Part shown: positions 26,486-36,084 of the stretch, in pieces
Position numbering within the stretch: position 1 is the first letter of the stretch
How the letters are laid out: the number at the start of each line of letters is the position of its first letter
Assembly (NCBI RefSeq): GCF_041321155.1
Contig: NZ_JBGGWB010000001.1
Span: forward strand, 1,240,001-1,304,000
Direction: 5' to 3'
DNA: 64,000 nucleotides
Source: Sphingomonas sp. IW22
Lineage (GTDB): Bacteria; Pseudomonadota; Alphaproteobacteria; Sphingomonadales; Sphingomonadaceae
Translations under genes and position numbers: made by a program
Notes under the pieces: generated by a model
Database searches by the model: none
The model's input: only the letters and a program-made list of their open reading frames with translations
What the model was told of the DNA's origin: nothing

Positions 26486-29464
26486 TCACCGGACCGCGCC
26501 GGCCGTCGCTGCAGCGCCTTGGCCCTTCGCAGCTGCGAGCACCTTGTCCGACGGCACCACTGCCATGGTCCAGTCGCGCTCGGGGCGAAGATATTTGGCG
26601 GCCAGCGCCTGAAGCTCGGCGGGTGCCATGCGGCCCAGATCCTGCGGCAACGTGGCGATGCTTTCCAGCCGCTTGGGATCGCGCGTGCCCCCGCCGGTCT
26701 GCATCATCCAAAAGGTATTGCCGCTCGACATGCGGATCCAGTTCTGGGCCACGGGCAACTGGGCGCGGCGCAGTTCGTCCTCCGCCACCGGGGTCGTCAC
26801 CAGATCGGCGGCGATTTCGCGGGCAAGCTGGAAGAAGAAATCGGTCTTGTCGGGCGGCACCTGACCGATCGCCACCAGCCGCCCGCCGCCGGGCATCCCC
26901 ACCGGCCAGTCGTTGATGACATTGGGGGTATAGCTGACGCCCGCCTGGCTGCGCAGCCGGTCGAACAACCGGTCGCGGAATATCGCTGCCAGAACCTCAA
27001 GCCGGCGGCTTTCCGAAATCGCGTCGCTGCCGCCCGCGGTCGGCCATGCAATCACTGCCGCCGCCTGATTGGGCTGGCCCTCATGCGTACGCACCACGGG
27101 CGTGTCGTTGTGCGCGGGAAAGCCCGGCGCCGGACCGGAAAAGGCCGCCGTCGTGCGCGGCTTCATCGCGCCGAACGACGCACTCACCGCCTCGATCACG
27201 GCATCCGCCTTGACGTCGCCATAGACCTGAACCTCGATCGGGCCGCTGGCTAGGATCGGTTCCCAAAAGTCGCGAAACGCCCTTGCGTCCAGCGCTTCGA
27301 CCGCTTCGCGCGGGGGGACGCCCCAGCGCGCGTCCCCTGCGTGCATCAGCTTTTCCAGATCGCGGCCGATCACGCCGTCGGGCGAACTGTCGAACGTGGC
27401 ATAGCCCGCCAGCATCACCGCCCGCGCGCGCGCCACCGGATTGGGATCCCAACCGGGCGCAGCCAGCTTGGCGGCGATCAGCTTGAGCTGGTCGGCAAGA
27501 TCGGCGGGCGTGGTCAGCGCGCCGAACATGAAGGCATCGTCGTCGGTCGCAAAGTCGATGCCGATCTGTCGCCCGCTGGTCAGTCGGTCGATTTCCTCCT
27601 GCCCGAACTTGCCGATGCCCGACGGCACCAGCGCGAGATCACCCGCCCAGAGTGGCGTGACCCGGTCGGCAGGCAGGCCACGCAGCCCGCTGCCAAAACG
27701 GACGCGGACATAGACCTTGCTGGTTTCGGATTCATTGGGAAACACCAGCAGGTTGACGCCATTGGCATAGCGCACCTGCTCGATGCCCGGATCGACCACC
27801 GCTGCTTCGCGTGACACGACCTTGCCGGGCGCGCCCAGCCGGGGCAGGTCGCCAAAGCCGATATCACCACCCTTGGCGCGCGCGATGGCCAGTTTGGACA
27901 CATCCTCGTCCAGCACAGCCGCCAGTCGCGCCTGCGTGCCCGCATCGGGCGCACGCGAATTGACGATCGCGCGGCGCTCGCCCTCGAACACCTTCTTCGT
28001 CGCCGCCAGCACGCGCGCGGGGGTAAAGAACTTCTTCTCCACCGCGCCGCGGAAAATGCCCAGCGATCCTTCGGCAGAAGCCGATGTTTCGCGAATATCG
28101 ACTGCCTGCACGATCTGTTCGGCCTGAAGCGCGCCCGCTTCCACCCGGCTGGTATCGACGGCATTCTTCATCGCGGCATCGATTTCGGCCACTTCGCGGT
28201 CAATCTCGCGCTGGGTGGGGGCGTTCAGCATCGCGTCGGCAATGGTCGCGCGCACGTCGCGCACGGCGGTTTCCCAATCGTCGCCCACCGGCACAATCGT
28301 AACCGCCGTCAGATTGGCCGAACGCGCCACGTCCTGAAGATCGGCATTGGCCGTGATGAAGCTACCCCCGGCGCGCGCACGCGATTCCAGGCGGCGGTTG
28401 ATGATTCGGATCGCGATCTGGTCGATCATGCGCTCCTGATTGAACAGCACCGTGTCGGCAGTGATGTTCCAGGGCCGCAGGATCGCCATGCTGACCACCG
28501 GCGGCAGCGAGGGTTCGACCGTCACCGCGCTGGCGGGCGCGTCACCCTGGGGCTTGCCGAAATCGGGCGCGGGCGTGGCGGCGCCCTGCGCGGCCCAGCC
28601 GCTGAAATGCTTTTTCACCATCGCCTCGAACACCGCAGGGTCGGCGTCACCGGCGATGACGATGGTGGTGCGGTCGGGGCGGTACCAGCGCTGGTGGAAT
28701 GCCGTCACAGCATCGGCAGTCGCGGCGTTCAGCGTCTCGACCGTGCCGATGGGCGAGCGCTCAGCCAGCGGCTGACCGGCGAAGAACAGGCTGCGCGTCG
28801 CATCGGCCGTCCGCATCTGGGGGTTCAGCCGCTCACGCTGTTCGGCCAGCACGACGGGCCGCTCTGCCTCCAGCGCGGCTGGGGTGAGGGCGGGTTCGGC
28901 CATCATGCCCGACAGCACCTTCATGCTTTCATCCAGCCCCTGCGGCGTCGCGGCGGGCAGGTCCAGCTTGTAGACCGTCTGAGTAAATGTCGTGCTGGCG
29001 TTCGAGTCGGAGCCGAACGTCACGCCCAGCCGCTGCCACAACCGCTTGGATTCGCCATCGGGCACGTAACGCGACCCGCGAAAAGTGAGATGTTCGATCA
29101 GATGGGCAAAGCCGCGCTCGCTGTCGCGCTCCATCAGCGAACCCGCATCGATCCGCACCCGGATCGCCACCTGCCCTGGCGGCACGCCATTGCGGCGCAC
29201 GGCATAGCGCAGGCCGTTGGAAAGCGTCCCGAACCGCCACGCCGGGTCGGGCGTGATGTCGCTGCCCTTGTACAGCCATGGCTCGTCGGCGGTCTGGACC
29301 GGGCCCGGCTTCATCACCGGGATGACCGTGGGCGCGGCAGCGGGGACCGGCGCTGACTGTGGAGCAGGCGGCGGGGTGGCGACCTGACGACCGGTGGCGG
29401 GGATGCCTGCGGCCAGCGCCAGTGCGCCGATTGCCGTCAGGCGCGAACGAAACAGGGGGAGCAT
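26486..29464 (-). CDS. Secreted M16-family zinc peptidase (two-lobed, about 990 residues)
   Basis: A 992-residue exported peptidase: a hydrophobic N-terminus (about 8-25), a Pro/Ala-rich linker (about 28-60), then two M16 units. The N-terminal unit has the inverted zinc motif HLIEH (His121, Glu124, His125), with the third ligand Glu in the EAERPVVLAEQ stretch about 76-83 residues later. The second unit (about 530-990) lacks the motif, as expected for the inactive partner half, and contains DRLFDRLRSQAGVSYTPNV. Family members degrade peptides or process envelope proteins. Start 29464 gives the export signal directly. It is transcribed away from the hydroxylase gene. Confidence 0.92.
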   Translation of the reverse strand: MLPLFRSRLTAIGALALAAGIPATGRQVATPPPAPQSAPVPAAAPTVIPVMKPGPVQTADEPWLYKGSDITPDPAWRFGTLSNGLRYAVRRNGVPPGQVAIRVRIDAGSLMERDSERGFAHLIEHLTFRGSRYVPDGESKRLWQRLGVTFGSDSNASTTFTQTVYKLDLPAATPQGLDESMKVLSGMMAEPALTPAALEAERPVVLAEQRERLNPQMRTADATRSLFFAGQPLAERSPIGTVETLNAATADAVTAFHQRWYRPDRTTIVIAGDADPAVFEAMVKKHFSGWAAQGAATPAPDFGKPQGDAPASAVTVEPSLPPVVSMAILRPWNITADTVLFNQERMIDQIAIRIINRRLESRARAGGSFITANADLQDVARSANLTAVTIVPVGDDWETAVRDVRATIADAMLNAPTQREIDREVAEIDAAMKNAVDTSRVEAGALQAEQIVQAVDIRETSASAEGSLGIFRGAVEKKFFTPARVLAATKKVFEGERRAIVNSRAPDAGTQARLAAVLDEDVSKLAIARAKGGDIGFGDLPRLGAPGKVVSREAAVVDPGIEQVRYANGVNLLVFPNESETSKVYVRVRFGSGLRGLPADRVTPLWAGDLALVPSGIGKFGQEEIDRLTSGRQIGIDFATDDDAFMFGALTTPADLADQLKLIAAKLAAPGWDPNPVARARAVMLAGYATFDSSPDGVIGRDLEKLMHAGDARWGVPPREAVEALDARAFRDFWEPILASGPIEVQVYGDVKADAVIEAVSASFGAMKPRTTAAFSGPAPGFPAHNDTPVVRTHEGQPNQAAAVIAWPTAGGSDAISESRRLEVLAAIFRDRLFDRLRSQAGVSYTPNVINDWPVGMPGGGRLVAIGQVPPDKTDFFFQLAREIAADLVTTPVAEDELRRAQLPVAQNWIRMSSGNTFWMMQTGGGTRDPKRLESIATLPQDLGRMAPAELQALAAKYLRPERDWTMAVVPSDKVLAAAKGQGAAATAGAVR

Positions 29465-29631
29465 GGGCGCAAGGCTAGCGCCCTTTCATGCGCCCCGCCA
29501 GCCATGCCCTGCCGCAATCGGGGCGCGCTTCGCCATGATTTCGACCCGAATCATGCTTAGCGGCACCAGACTTGCGGGCGGCCGCCGCCCGTGACCGACC
29601 CTGTCAACGATCCCGGTGTCCCGTGCGTATC

Positions 29632-30404
29632 ATGACCCGCCCCGCCGTTCGAAAGGACGTAGCCGCACCCCCGTCCGATCGTGTGCCCGACATGCGTCGC
29701 GGTGCTACGGGCGACCGGCCGCTGGTCATTCGGATGGGTCGCCGACTGTGCGGCGCGTCCGACCGGCTGATCGGCGGATCATCGTTGGTGTCGACCGATC
29801 CGGTTCTGGACATGCGCGACTTTGCGTGGACCTGCGGAATGCATGGAGCGCGATACGCGAGGAAGCCTGTGCCGTCGCCCTGCACGCCGATGCCGCCGCC
29901 GGAACGGCCACGCCGGAATCGTGCCAGTGGCGTCCCTTCTTCCTGCACGGTCACGGCTTCCCGATTGCCGAAAACCTTGCCCGCTGCCCGCACACGGCGA
30001 CGGCGCTGTCCCGGATACCGGGTCTGAAGACGGCATTCTTCTCTGCCTTGGCGCCTGGCGCGCACATCCCGGCGCATCGTGGCGTCACGAAGGGGCTGAT
30101 CACCTGTAACCTCGGCCTGATCGTACCGCGCGACGGTGATGCGCGAATGCGCGTTCACGACCGCGTCCTTCGCTGGGCGGAGGGGCAGACGCTGGTATTC
30201 GACGACACTTATGATCATGAAGCCTGGAATGACAGCAACGGCACATGCGTGGTGCTGCTGATCCAGTTCGAACGGCCCCTTGCTCAACCGGGCAAATGGT
30301 TGGCCGACCTGTTCATGGGTGCGGTCAGGCGCTCGCCCGTCGTTCGCGCGGCGCGCACCAATATTCATGCATGGAACGCCGCGATCCGCCAGATGGATGT
30401 CTGA
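29632..30404 (+). pseudogene. Aspartyl/asparaginyl beta-hydroxylase family gene with an apparent frameshift
   Basis: The N-terminal part is read in one frame (ATG 29632 or 29734; RRLCGASDRLIGGSSLVSTD then PVLDMRDFAW), and the rest in another from about 29830 (DLRNAWSAIREEACAVALHA onward). The second part contains the 2-oxoglutarate/Fe(II) dioxygenase core: FFLHGHGFPIAENLARCP, HIPAHRG, LGLIVP, and FDDTYDHEAWN with the second metal histidine. Together they look like one LpxO/AspH-type protein of about 255 residues; only two bases separate the Trp and Leu codons at the join, where family members have several residues. Either the gene is broken, the sequence has an indel error, or a shorter protein starts at GTG 29826. 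Such enzymes hydroxylate lipid A acyl chains or Asp/Asn side chains. Confidence 0.65.
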
Positions 30405-30456
30405 TCGCGGTCTTCGCGCCCTTGATCCCCCCGCCCGTCGCGGCCACATGGCGACC

Positions 30457-31032
30457 ATGCTGATCGAAACCGAAACCACGCCCAATCCGGCGACAATGAA
30501 ATTCCTGCCCGGTCGCGCGGTGATGACCGCCGGCACGCGCGATTTCGCCACACCCGAAGAGGCAGAGGCATCGCCGCTCGCCGACGCCCTGTTCGGCTTA
30601 GGCGACGTGACGGGTGTCTTCTTTGGCCGTGACTTCATCAGTGTGACGGCGGCGCCCGGCGTCGACTGGCCGGGGCTGAAGCCCGATGTGCTGGGCATTC
30701 TGCTCGACCATTTCTCTGCTGACATGCCGCTGTTCCGTCCCGGCAGCGCCGCCGGTATCGCCGTCCCGCCCGAAGCGGCCGAATTTGCGGAAAACCCTGA
30801 AGACGCCGACATCGTCGCGCAAATCCGCGAACTGATCGATACGCGCGTCCGCCCGGCCGTTGCGAATGACGGCGGCGACATCATTTATCGCGGCTTCGAT
30901 CAGGGCAAGGTCTATCTTCAGATGCAGGGCGCCTGTTCGGGCTGCCCGTCGTCGACTGCCACGCTGAAGCACGGCATCGAACAGCTGCTCAAATATTATG
31001 TGCCGGAAGTGACCGAAGTTCGCGCCGTCTGA
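30457..31032 (+). CDS. Nfu-type iron-sulfur cluster carrier protein
   Basis: A 191-residue protein with the Nfu N-terminal domain (LIETETTPNPATMKFLPGR to about residue 90) and the NifU-like C-terminal domain (about 115-185) with the cluster-binding CSGCPSS motif and VANDGGDIIYRGF. It receives Fe-S clusters and hands them to target enzymes. MiaB and MutY, encoded nearby, both need [4Fe-4S]. Start at 30457 gives the family-typical MLIETE; an ATG at 30448 would add three residues. It opens the plus-strand run of housekeeping genes. Confidence 0.92.
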   Translation: MLIETETTPNPATMKFLPGRAVMTAGTRDFATPEEAEASPLADALFGLGDVTGVFFGRDFISVTAAPGVDWPGLKPDVLGILLDHFSADMPLFRPGSAAGIAVPPEAAEFAENPEDADIVAQIRELIDTRVRPAVANDGGDIIYRGFDQGKVYLQMQGACSGCPSSTATLKHGIEQLLKYYVPEVTEVRAV

Positions 31033-31062
31033 GCGGCCATTGACGACAAAAGGGGTTTTGAC

Positions 31063-31656
31063 ATGGGCCAGCCGCTCGATGACGCCGCGCTCGACACGAT
31101 CTTTCGCGCCGCACGCACCTATAATGGCTACCACGACACGCCGGTCACCGAAGCAGATGTGCGCGCCATTTACGACCTGGTGAAAATGGGGCCGACTTCG
31201 GCCAACCAGCAGCCGGCACGCTTCGTGTGGCTGCTTGATCAGGCCGGCCGCGACAAGCTGGCCGACTGCGCCAGCGAGGGCAATGCCGACAAGATCCGCA
31301 ACGCGCCCGCCGCCGTGGTGATCGGCATGGACGAGGATTTCCATGAACAGCTCCCCTGGCTGTTCCCGCACACCGACGCCAAAAGCTGGTTCACCGGCAG
31401 CGAGGCGGCCCGCCGTGAAAGCGCGTTTCGCAATTCGACGTTGCAGGGCGCCTATTTCATCATCGCTGCGCGGGCGCTGGGTTGGGACACAGGGCCGATG
31501 TCGGGCTTTGACGCGGACAAGGTGCAGGCCGCCTTCTTCCCGGATCAGCCCAAGGTGAAGGTCAACTTCATCTCGACCCTGGGCAAAGGCGATGCGGAGA
31601 CGATCTTCGATCGCAGCCCGCGCCCCGATTTCGAGACGTTCAACCGTATCGGCTGA
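31063..31656 (+). CDS. Nitroreductase-family protein, RutE/malonic semialdehyde reductase-like
   Basis: A 197-residue FMN-dependent reductase. Features: YNGYHDTPV near residue 20, the FMN-contacting MGPTSANQQPARFVWL (about 42-57), SAFRNSTLQGAYFIIAARALGWDTGPMSGFD, and the C-terminal KVNFISTLGKGD. This matches the RutE/HadB subgroup. No rutABCDFG genes are nearby, so a role in pyrimidine ring catabolism is not supported and a general nitro/quinone or semialdehyde reductase is as likely. The gene sits 30 bases after nfu and 5 bases before tsaB. Confidence 0.88.
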   Translation: MGQPLDDAALDTIFRAARTYNGYHDTPVTEADVRAIYDLVKMGPTSANQQPARFVWLLDQAGRDKLADCASEGNADKIRNAPAAVVIGMDEDFHEQLPWLFPHTDAKSWFTGSEAARRESAFRNSTLQGAYFIIAARALGWDTGPMSGFDADKVQAAFFPDQPKVKVNFISTLGKGDAETIFDRSPRPDFETFNRIG

Positions 31657-31661
31657 CGAAT

Positions 31662-32279
31662 TTGCGGACCTTGGTGATCGAAACCGCGACGGCCGCCTGT
31701 TCGGTCGCGCTGCTGGAAGGCGGCGCGGTCATCGACGCGCGTCATGAAGTGGTGGGTCGCGGCCATGCCGAACGGCTGTTGCCGATGATCGCCGAACTGA
31801 CGGGCGGCGGTCGTGCCGACGCTATTCGCGTCGATTGCGGCCCCGGCAGCTTCACCGGCATTCGTGTCGGCCTTGCCGCCGCGCGCGGGCTCGGCCTTGG
31901 CTGGGACGTGCCGGTCAGTGGATTCAGCGCATTGCCGCTGGTCGCTGCCCGCGCCTTTGCCGACGCGCCCGAAGCCGATGCCCTTGCCGTGGTGATGGAG
32001 GGCGGACACGGTGAGGTCTTCGTGCAGTGCTTCGATCGCCCGCATCGCCCCCGCAGCAGCTTTGCCTCACTCAGGCCGGACGCGGCGCTGGCGGCGATTG
32101 CCCCCGAATTATGGATCGTGGGCGACGGGACCCGGCATCTGGCCGACAGCGGCCGGAGGGTGGAGGCTCGCCACCCCTGCGCCGCCGACCTGGTGTTATT
32201 GACCGACGAACAGGTCGCGCTGCCCGCAACGCCGATCTATGGCCGCGCGCCCGACGCCAAGTTGCCGGGCGCGCGTTGA
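31662..32279 (+). CDS. tsaB: TsaB, tRNA threonylcarbamoyladenosine synthesis dimerisation protein
   Basis: A 205-residue inactive ASKHA-fold partner that assembles TsaD and TsaE for t6A37 formation in ANN-decoding tRNAs. It has the N-terminal LVIETATAACSVALLEGG, the GRGHAERLLPMIAELTG helix and the hallmark GPGSFTGIRVGLAAARGLGLG. The start is a TTG at 31662, five bases after the upstream stop. rimI follows with a TTGA overlap; tsaB-rimI pairing is common. Confidence 0.94.
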   Translation: MRTLVIETATAACSVALLEGGAVIDARHEVVGRGHAERLLPMIAELTGGGRADAIRVDCGPGSFTGIRVGLAAARGLGLGWDVPVSGFSALPLVAARAFADAPEADALAVVMEGGHGEVFVQCFDRPHRPRSSFASLRPDAALAAIAPELWIVGDGTRHLADSGRRVEARHPCAADLVLLTDEQVALPATPIYGRAPDAKLPGAR

Positions 32280-32758
32280 GCAGCACGGCGCCCGCCATCG
32301 CTCTACGGCCCGGCAGCGCTGCCGACCTAAAATTGGTGGCCGTATTGATGGCCGACGCATTCGATCCCCAATTCGGCGAAGCATGGACGACGGGCCAGTG
32401 CCTGGGCGTGATGACGCTGCCCGGCGTCTGGCTCACCCTGGCCGAAGTCGACGGCGTGCCGGCGGGCTTCGCTCTTGTACGCACCACGCTCGACGAGGCT
32501 GAGTTGCTGCTGTTGGGCGTGCGCCCCAGAAGCCGTCGTCGCGGCGTGGGTGCCAGTCTTCTGCGCGGCGTGATCCGCGATGCGCGTGATCGCGGGGCCA
32601 ATGTTCTTCACCTGGAGGTGCGGGCCGGCAACGGTGCCGTCGCCCTTTATCGTGGCGAAGGTTTTGAAAAGGTCGGGATTCGTCGTGATTATTATCGTGG
32701 CGCATCAGGCGATGTATTCGACGCGCACACTTATAGGCTGGATCTTTCCGGCATCTGA
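32276..32758 (+). CDS. rimI: RimI-like ribosomal protein alanine N-acetyltransferase
   Basis: A 160-residue GNAT. The acetyl-CoA site is LLLLGVRPRSRRRGVGASLLRGVIRDA, followed by LHLEVRAGNGAVALYRGEGFEKVGIRRDYY, the RimI-type ending. RimI acetylates the N-terminal alanine of S18. The TTG at 32276 overlaps the tsaB stop as TTGA. The substrate call relies on its position after tsaB and on the GFEKVGIRRDYY motif. Confidence 0.88.
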   Translation: MSSTAPAIALRPGSAADLKLVAVLMADAFDPQFGEAWTTGQCLGVMTLPGVWLTLAEVDGVPAGFALVRTTLDEAELLLLGVRPRSRRRGVGASLLRGVIRDARDRGANVLHLEVRAGNGAVALYRGEGFEKVGIRRDYYRGASGDVFDAHTYRLDLSGI

Positions 32759-32858
32759 TCGTTTCCAGCTTTCGACTTGAATTTGTCCGTCGATGCGTCG
32801 ATAGGGCAAATCGGGTCTCGCGCCACGCAGCGCCAAATCCGGGTCGAAAGGATAATTT

Positions 32859-33272
32859 ATGAATAACCAGAATGAGCTTCAGGAAACGCTGGTCACGTTG
32901 ACCGCCGATATCGTTGCGGCACATGTTAGCAACAATAGCGTTGCGGTTTCGGATCTTCCGCTGCTCATCCAGAATGTACATGGCGCCCTGTCGGGCCTTG
33001 GCGGTAGCGCGCCGGAGCCTGAAGTGAAGCAGGAGCCCGCCGTGTCGGTTCGCGCGTCGATCAAACCCGATTACATCGTGTGTCTTGAAGACGGCAAGAA
33101 GCTGAAGATGCTGAAGCGGCACCTGATGACCCATTATCAGATGACGCCGGAACAGTATCGCGCCAAGTGGAACCTGCCGGCCGACTATCCGATGGTCGCT
33201 CCCAACTATGCCGAACAGCGCCGCAGCCTGGCGAAGAAGATCGGCCTGGGCACCAAGCGCGGCAAGCGCTGA
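32859..33272 (+). CDS. MucR/Ros-family zinc-finger transcriptional regulator
   Basis: A 137-residue regulator. The N-terminal helix region mediates oligomerisation in this family. The zinc finger is [19 protein letters not shown] with Cys75, Asp78, His88 and His92, the C-x2-D-x9-H-x3-H ligand set of alphaproteobacterial MucR. A basic tail ends GLGTKRGKR. MucR proteins bind AT-rich DNA and act as H-NS-like or cell-cycle-linked regulators of surface polysaccharide and motility genes. Ribosome binding site AAGGA lies 8 bases before the ATG. The gene has its own leader and a downstream hairpin, so it is an independent unit inside an otherwise conserved gene string. Confidence 0.92.
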   Translation: MNNQNELQETLVTLTADIVAAHVSNNSVAVSDLPLLIQNVHGALSGLGGSAPEPEVKQEPAVSVRASIKPDYIVCLEDGKKLKMLKRHLMTHYQMTPEQYRAKWNLPADYPMVAPNYAEQRRSLAKKIGLGTKRGKR

Positions 33273-33284
33273 GACCCAAACCTG

Positions 33285-33322
33285 TCGGGAGGGGCGTGCG
33301 CGATGCGCGCCGCCCCTCCCGA
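33285..33322 (+). terminator. Hairpin after the mucR-like gene
   Basis: A perfect 12-bp inverted repeat, TCGGGAGGGGCG at 33285-33296 and CGCCCCTCCCGA at 33311-33322, with a 14-base loop, 12 bases past the stop. Only a poor T-run follows, so efficiency is uncertain. Confidence 0.6.
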
Positions 33323-33365
33323 TGCGGGCCTTCCCTAGCGGCGAAAGTCGGATTACATCGTCGCC

Positions 33366-33788
33366 ATGCCTCGCAAGATTGATCTTGAAGCGCTGTGCCA
33401 CGAAAAGGGCCTGCGAATTACCGAACAGCGCCGGGTAATCGCGCGCGTCCTGTCCGAAGCCGAAGACCATCCCGACGTCGAAAAGGTTTACGCCCGCGCG
33501 TCGGCGATTGACCCCGGTATTTCGATTGCCACGGTTTACCGCACCGTCCGCCTGTTCGAGGAAGCGGGCATCCTGGACCGCCATGATTTCGGCGATGGCC
33601 GTGCGCGCTATGAACCCTCGCCAGAGGCGCATCACGATCACCTGATCGACGTTGAAACGGGTAAGGTGATCGAGTTCGTCGATCCCGAGCTGGAATTGCT
33701 TCAAAAGCAGATTGCGGAGCGGCTGGGCTTTCGCCTGGTCGACCATCGCATGGAACTCTACGGCGTCGCGCTGGACCGCAAGGGCTGA
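33366..33788 (+). CDS. Fur-family metalloregulator
   Basis: A 140-residue regulator: winged helix (about 1-80) with ITEQRRVIARVLSEAEDHPDVEKVY and the recognition region ISIATVYRTVRLFEEAGIL, then the metal-binding part with EAHHDHLIDVETGKVIEFVD. The C-terminal CxxC structural-zinc motifs are absent, which is usual in alphaproteobacterial Fur/Mur proteins. Iron or manganese is the likely co-repressor; which one cannot be told. It precedes the acyltransferase gene by 8 bases. Confidence 0.92.
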   Translation: MPRKIDLEALCHEKGLRITEQRRVIARVLSEAEDHPDVEKVYARASAIDPGISIATVYRTVRLFEEAGILDRHDFGDGRARYEPSPEAHHDHLIDVETGKVIEFVDPELELLQKQIAERLGFRLVDHRMELYGVALDRKG

Positions 33789-33796
33789 CAGGCAGC

Positions 33797-34645
33797 GTGG
33801 CGGGCAACGCTGAACAGGCCCGCCGCGCCGCCATTGCCGCCGGCCAGCCGCAGCCGCTGACACCATCGGGCCTCGCGCGCATTGCCGTGCGGCTGTTCGT
33901 CCTGGTGCTGGCGGTCTTGTTCTTCGTGCCCCTGCATTATCTGTGGCGGCTCTTGCGGATCGGCTCGCCTTGGCCGCGCCTGTTCCTGGGCACCGCCGCG
34001 CGGATTTGCGGCGCGCGGGTATCGCGCGTCGGCGTACCCCTGCGCCGCGACGTATTCTACATCGCCAACCACCTGAGCTGGATCGACATATTGGCGATCG
34101 GCGGCACCAGCGGATCGGCCTTTGTCGCCAAGGCCGAGATTGGCGAGGCGCCCGTCGTCGGCTGGCTGGCGGGCATGAATCGCACCGTTTATGTCCGGCG
34201 GGAGGATCGTTTGGGGGTGGCGGAGCAGATCAACCAGTTGCGCGATGCGCTGGCCGATAACTGGGCGATCACCGTTTTCCCCGAAGGCACGACGACCGAT
34301 GGCCGCTCGATGCTGCCGTTCAAATCGTCGATGATGAAGGTGCTGGAGCCGCCGCCGCCCGGCGTGCTGGTTCAGCCGGTAGTGATGGATTACGGCGCCG
34401 CCGGTCCGGACATCGCGTGGATCGGCGCGGAAACGGGTAAGGACAATGCGCTGCGCCTGCTGGCAAGGCGGGGCAGCTTTCGCGTGCGCGTCCATTTCCT
34501 CGACCCCTTCGACCCGCATGACTTTCCGGGCCGCAAGGCCATCGCCGCCGAAAGCCGCGCGCGCATCGCCGCCGCGCTGGAGCAGGTGAACGGCGAACCG
34601 CTGCGCCCGTTCATCGGCCACGACACGCTCGCCACGGGGGCTTAA
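33797..34645 (+). CDS. PlsC-family acyltransferase (1-acylglycerol-3-phosphate or lyso-ornithine lipid type)
   Basis: A 282-residue membrane-associated acyltransferase. One N-terminal span (about 27-47) is followed by the catalytic NHLSWID motif (NH-x4-D) and the substrate motif [20 protein letters not shown]. Its place between fur and miaB is conserved in alphaproteobacteria, where the equivalent gene is often called plsC or olsA. Which acceptor it uses cannot be read from the sequence. The start is GTG at 33797. Confidence 0.88.
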   Translation: MAGNAEQARRAAIAAGQPQPLTPSGLARIAVRLFVLVLAVLFFVPLHYLWRLLRIGSPWPRLFLGTAARICGARVSRVGVPLRRDVFYIANHLSWIDILAIGGTSGSAFVAKAEIGEAPVVGWLAGMNRTVYVRREDRLGVAEQINQLRDALADNWAITVFPEGTTTDGRSMLPFKSSMMKVLEPPPPGVLVQPVVMDYGAAGPDIAWIGAETGKDNALRLLARRGSFRVRVHFLDPFDPHDFPGRKAIAAESRARIAAALEQVNGEPLRPFIGHDTLATGA

Positions 34646-34677
34646 GCCCGGCGCCCGCTTGGTGTATGGGCGCGGCG

Positions 34678-36003
34678 ATGAAGACCAATCCCAAGACCTT
34701 TCACGTCAAGTCGTTCGGCTGTCAGATGAATGTCTATGACGGCGAGCGCATGGGCGAATTGATGGCCGCGCAGGGCATGACCGCGACCGACGATGCCGAT
34801 GCCGCTGACCTGGTCGTGCTGAACACCTGTCACATCCGCGAAAAGGCGACCGAGAAAGTCTATTCCGACATTGGCCGCTTGCGAAAGCATGCCGGGGCGC
34901 AGGGGCGCGCGCCGATGATCGCGGTCGCGGGCTGCGTCGCGCAGGCCGAGGGCGAGGAGATCGTCCGCCGCGCCAAGGTGGACGTGGTGGTTGGGCCGCA
35001 AGCCTATCACAACCTGCCCGAACTGGTCGCGCGTGCGGCATCGGGTGCGGGCGCGGCGCTCGACACCGATATGCCCGCCGAATCGAAGTTCGGCGCCCTG
35101 CCCCGCCGCCGCCGGGTGGCGCCGTCGGCATTCCTGACGGTGCAGGAAGGCTGCGATAAATTCTGCACCTATTGCGTGGTGCCCTATACGCGCGGCGCCG
35201 AAGTCAGCCGCCCGATGGCGGCGATCGTCGATGAGGCAAAGGCGCTGGTCGATGCCGGCGCGCGCGAAATCACGCTGCTGGGACAGAACGTCAACGGCTG
35301 GCGCGACGCGGACGACAACGGGCTGGAGGCGCTGATCCATGCCCTAGACCGGATCGAGGGGCTGCACCGCATCCGCTATACGACCAGCCACCCCAACGAC
35401 ATGACCGACGGCCTGATCCGCGCCCATGCCGATGTCGAAAAGCTGATGCCGTTCCTGCACCTGCCGGTTCAGGCGGGCAATGACCGCGTGCTGAAGGCCA
35501 TGAACCGCAGCCATAGCCGTGACAGTTACCTGCGCCTGATCGAGCGCATCCGCGCTGCACGGCCCGACATCGCGCTGTCGGGCGATTTCATCGTCGGCTT
35601 TCCCGGCGAAACCGATGCCGAGTTCGGAGATACGATCAGCCTGATCGACGCGGTCGGCTATGCCCAGGCGTTCAGCTTCAAATACAGCCCCCGCCCCGGC
35701 ACCCCGGCGGCAGAGATGGGCGGCGCGGTCCCGGCGGAGGTAATGGACGACCGGCTGCAACAGCTGCAGGCCGCGCTGAACCGCGATCAGGCGGCGTTCA
35801 ACGCGGCGACGGTCGGACGGACCTGCACCGTGCTGATCGAACGTCGCGGCAAGCTGCCCGGACAGATGCTCGGCAAGTCGCCTTGGCTGCAATCGGTCCA
35901 CCTGATGACCGATGCGCCCATCGGAGCGCTGGTCGAGGTCGAGATCGTTCAGGCAGGGCCGAATTCGCTTGGCGGAATCGAACGGGTCCGAAAGGCAGCT
36001 TGA
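34678..36003 (+). CDS. miaB: MiaB, tRNA-2-methylthio-N6-isopentenyladenosine synthase
   Basis: A 441-residue radical-SAM methylthiotransferase acting at A37 of UNN-reading tRNAs. The N-terminal UPF0004 domain provides three cysteines ([37 protein letters not shown]) for the auxiliary cluster. The radical SAM motif is CDKFCTYC, and a C-terminal TRAM domain ends the protein. ATG 34678 begins [15 protein letters not shown]; the ATG at 34666 would add four residues. Confidence 0.97.
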   Translation: MKTNPKTFHVKSFGCQMNVYDGERMGELMAAQGMTATDDADAADLVVLNTCHIREKATEKVYSDIGRLRKHAGAQGRAPMIAVAGCVAQAEGEEIVRRAKVDVVVGPQAYHNLPELVARAASGAGAALDTDMPAESKFGALPRRRRVAPSAFLTVQEGCDKFCTYCVVPYTRGAEVSRPMAAIVDEAKALVDAGAREITLLGQNVNGWRDADDNGLEALIHALDRIEGLHRIRYTTSHPNDMTDGLIRAHADVEKLMPFLHLPVQAGNDRVLKAMNRSHSRDSYLRLIERIRAARPDIALSGDFIVGFPGETDAEFGDTISLIDAVGYAQAFSFKYSPRPGTPAAEMGGAVPAEVMDDRLQQLQAALNRDQAAFNAATVGRTCTVLIERRGKLPGQMLGKSPWLQSVHLMTDAPIGALVEVEIVQAGPNSLGGIERVRKAA

Positions 36004-36084
36004 GGCGTTTGGGGTTGGCGCTGGCGGCTGGCTTCTGCCAATCTGTCGGCGCATGACCATCCGCCTTGCTTCATCAGGAGCCGC

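Noticed and set aside
26382..26612. Lys/Arg-rich plus-strand open frame next to the M16 gene
   Set aside because: No ribosome binding site, runs antisense into the peptidase gene, no family.
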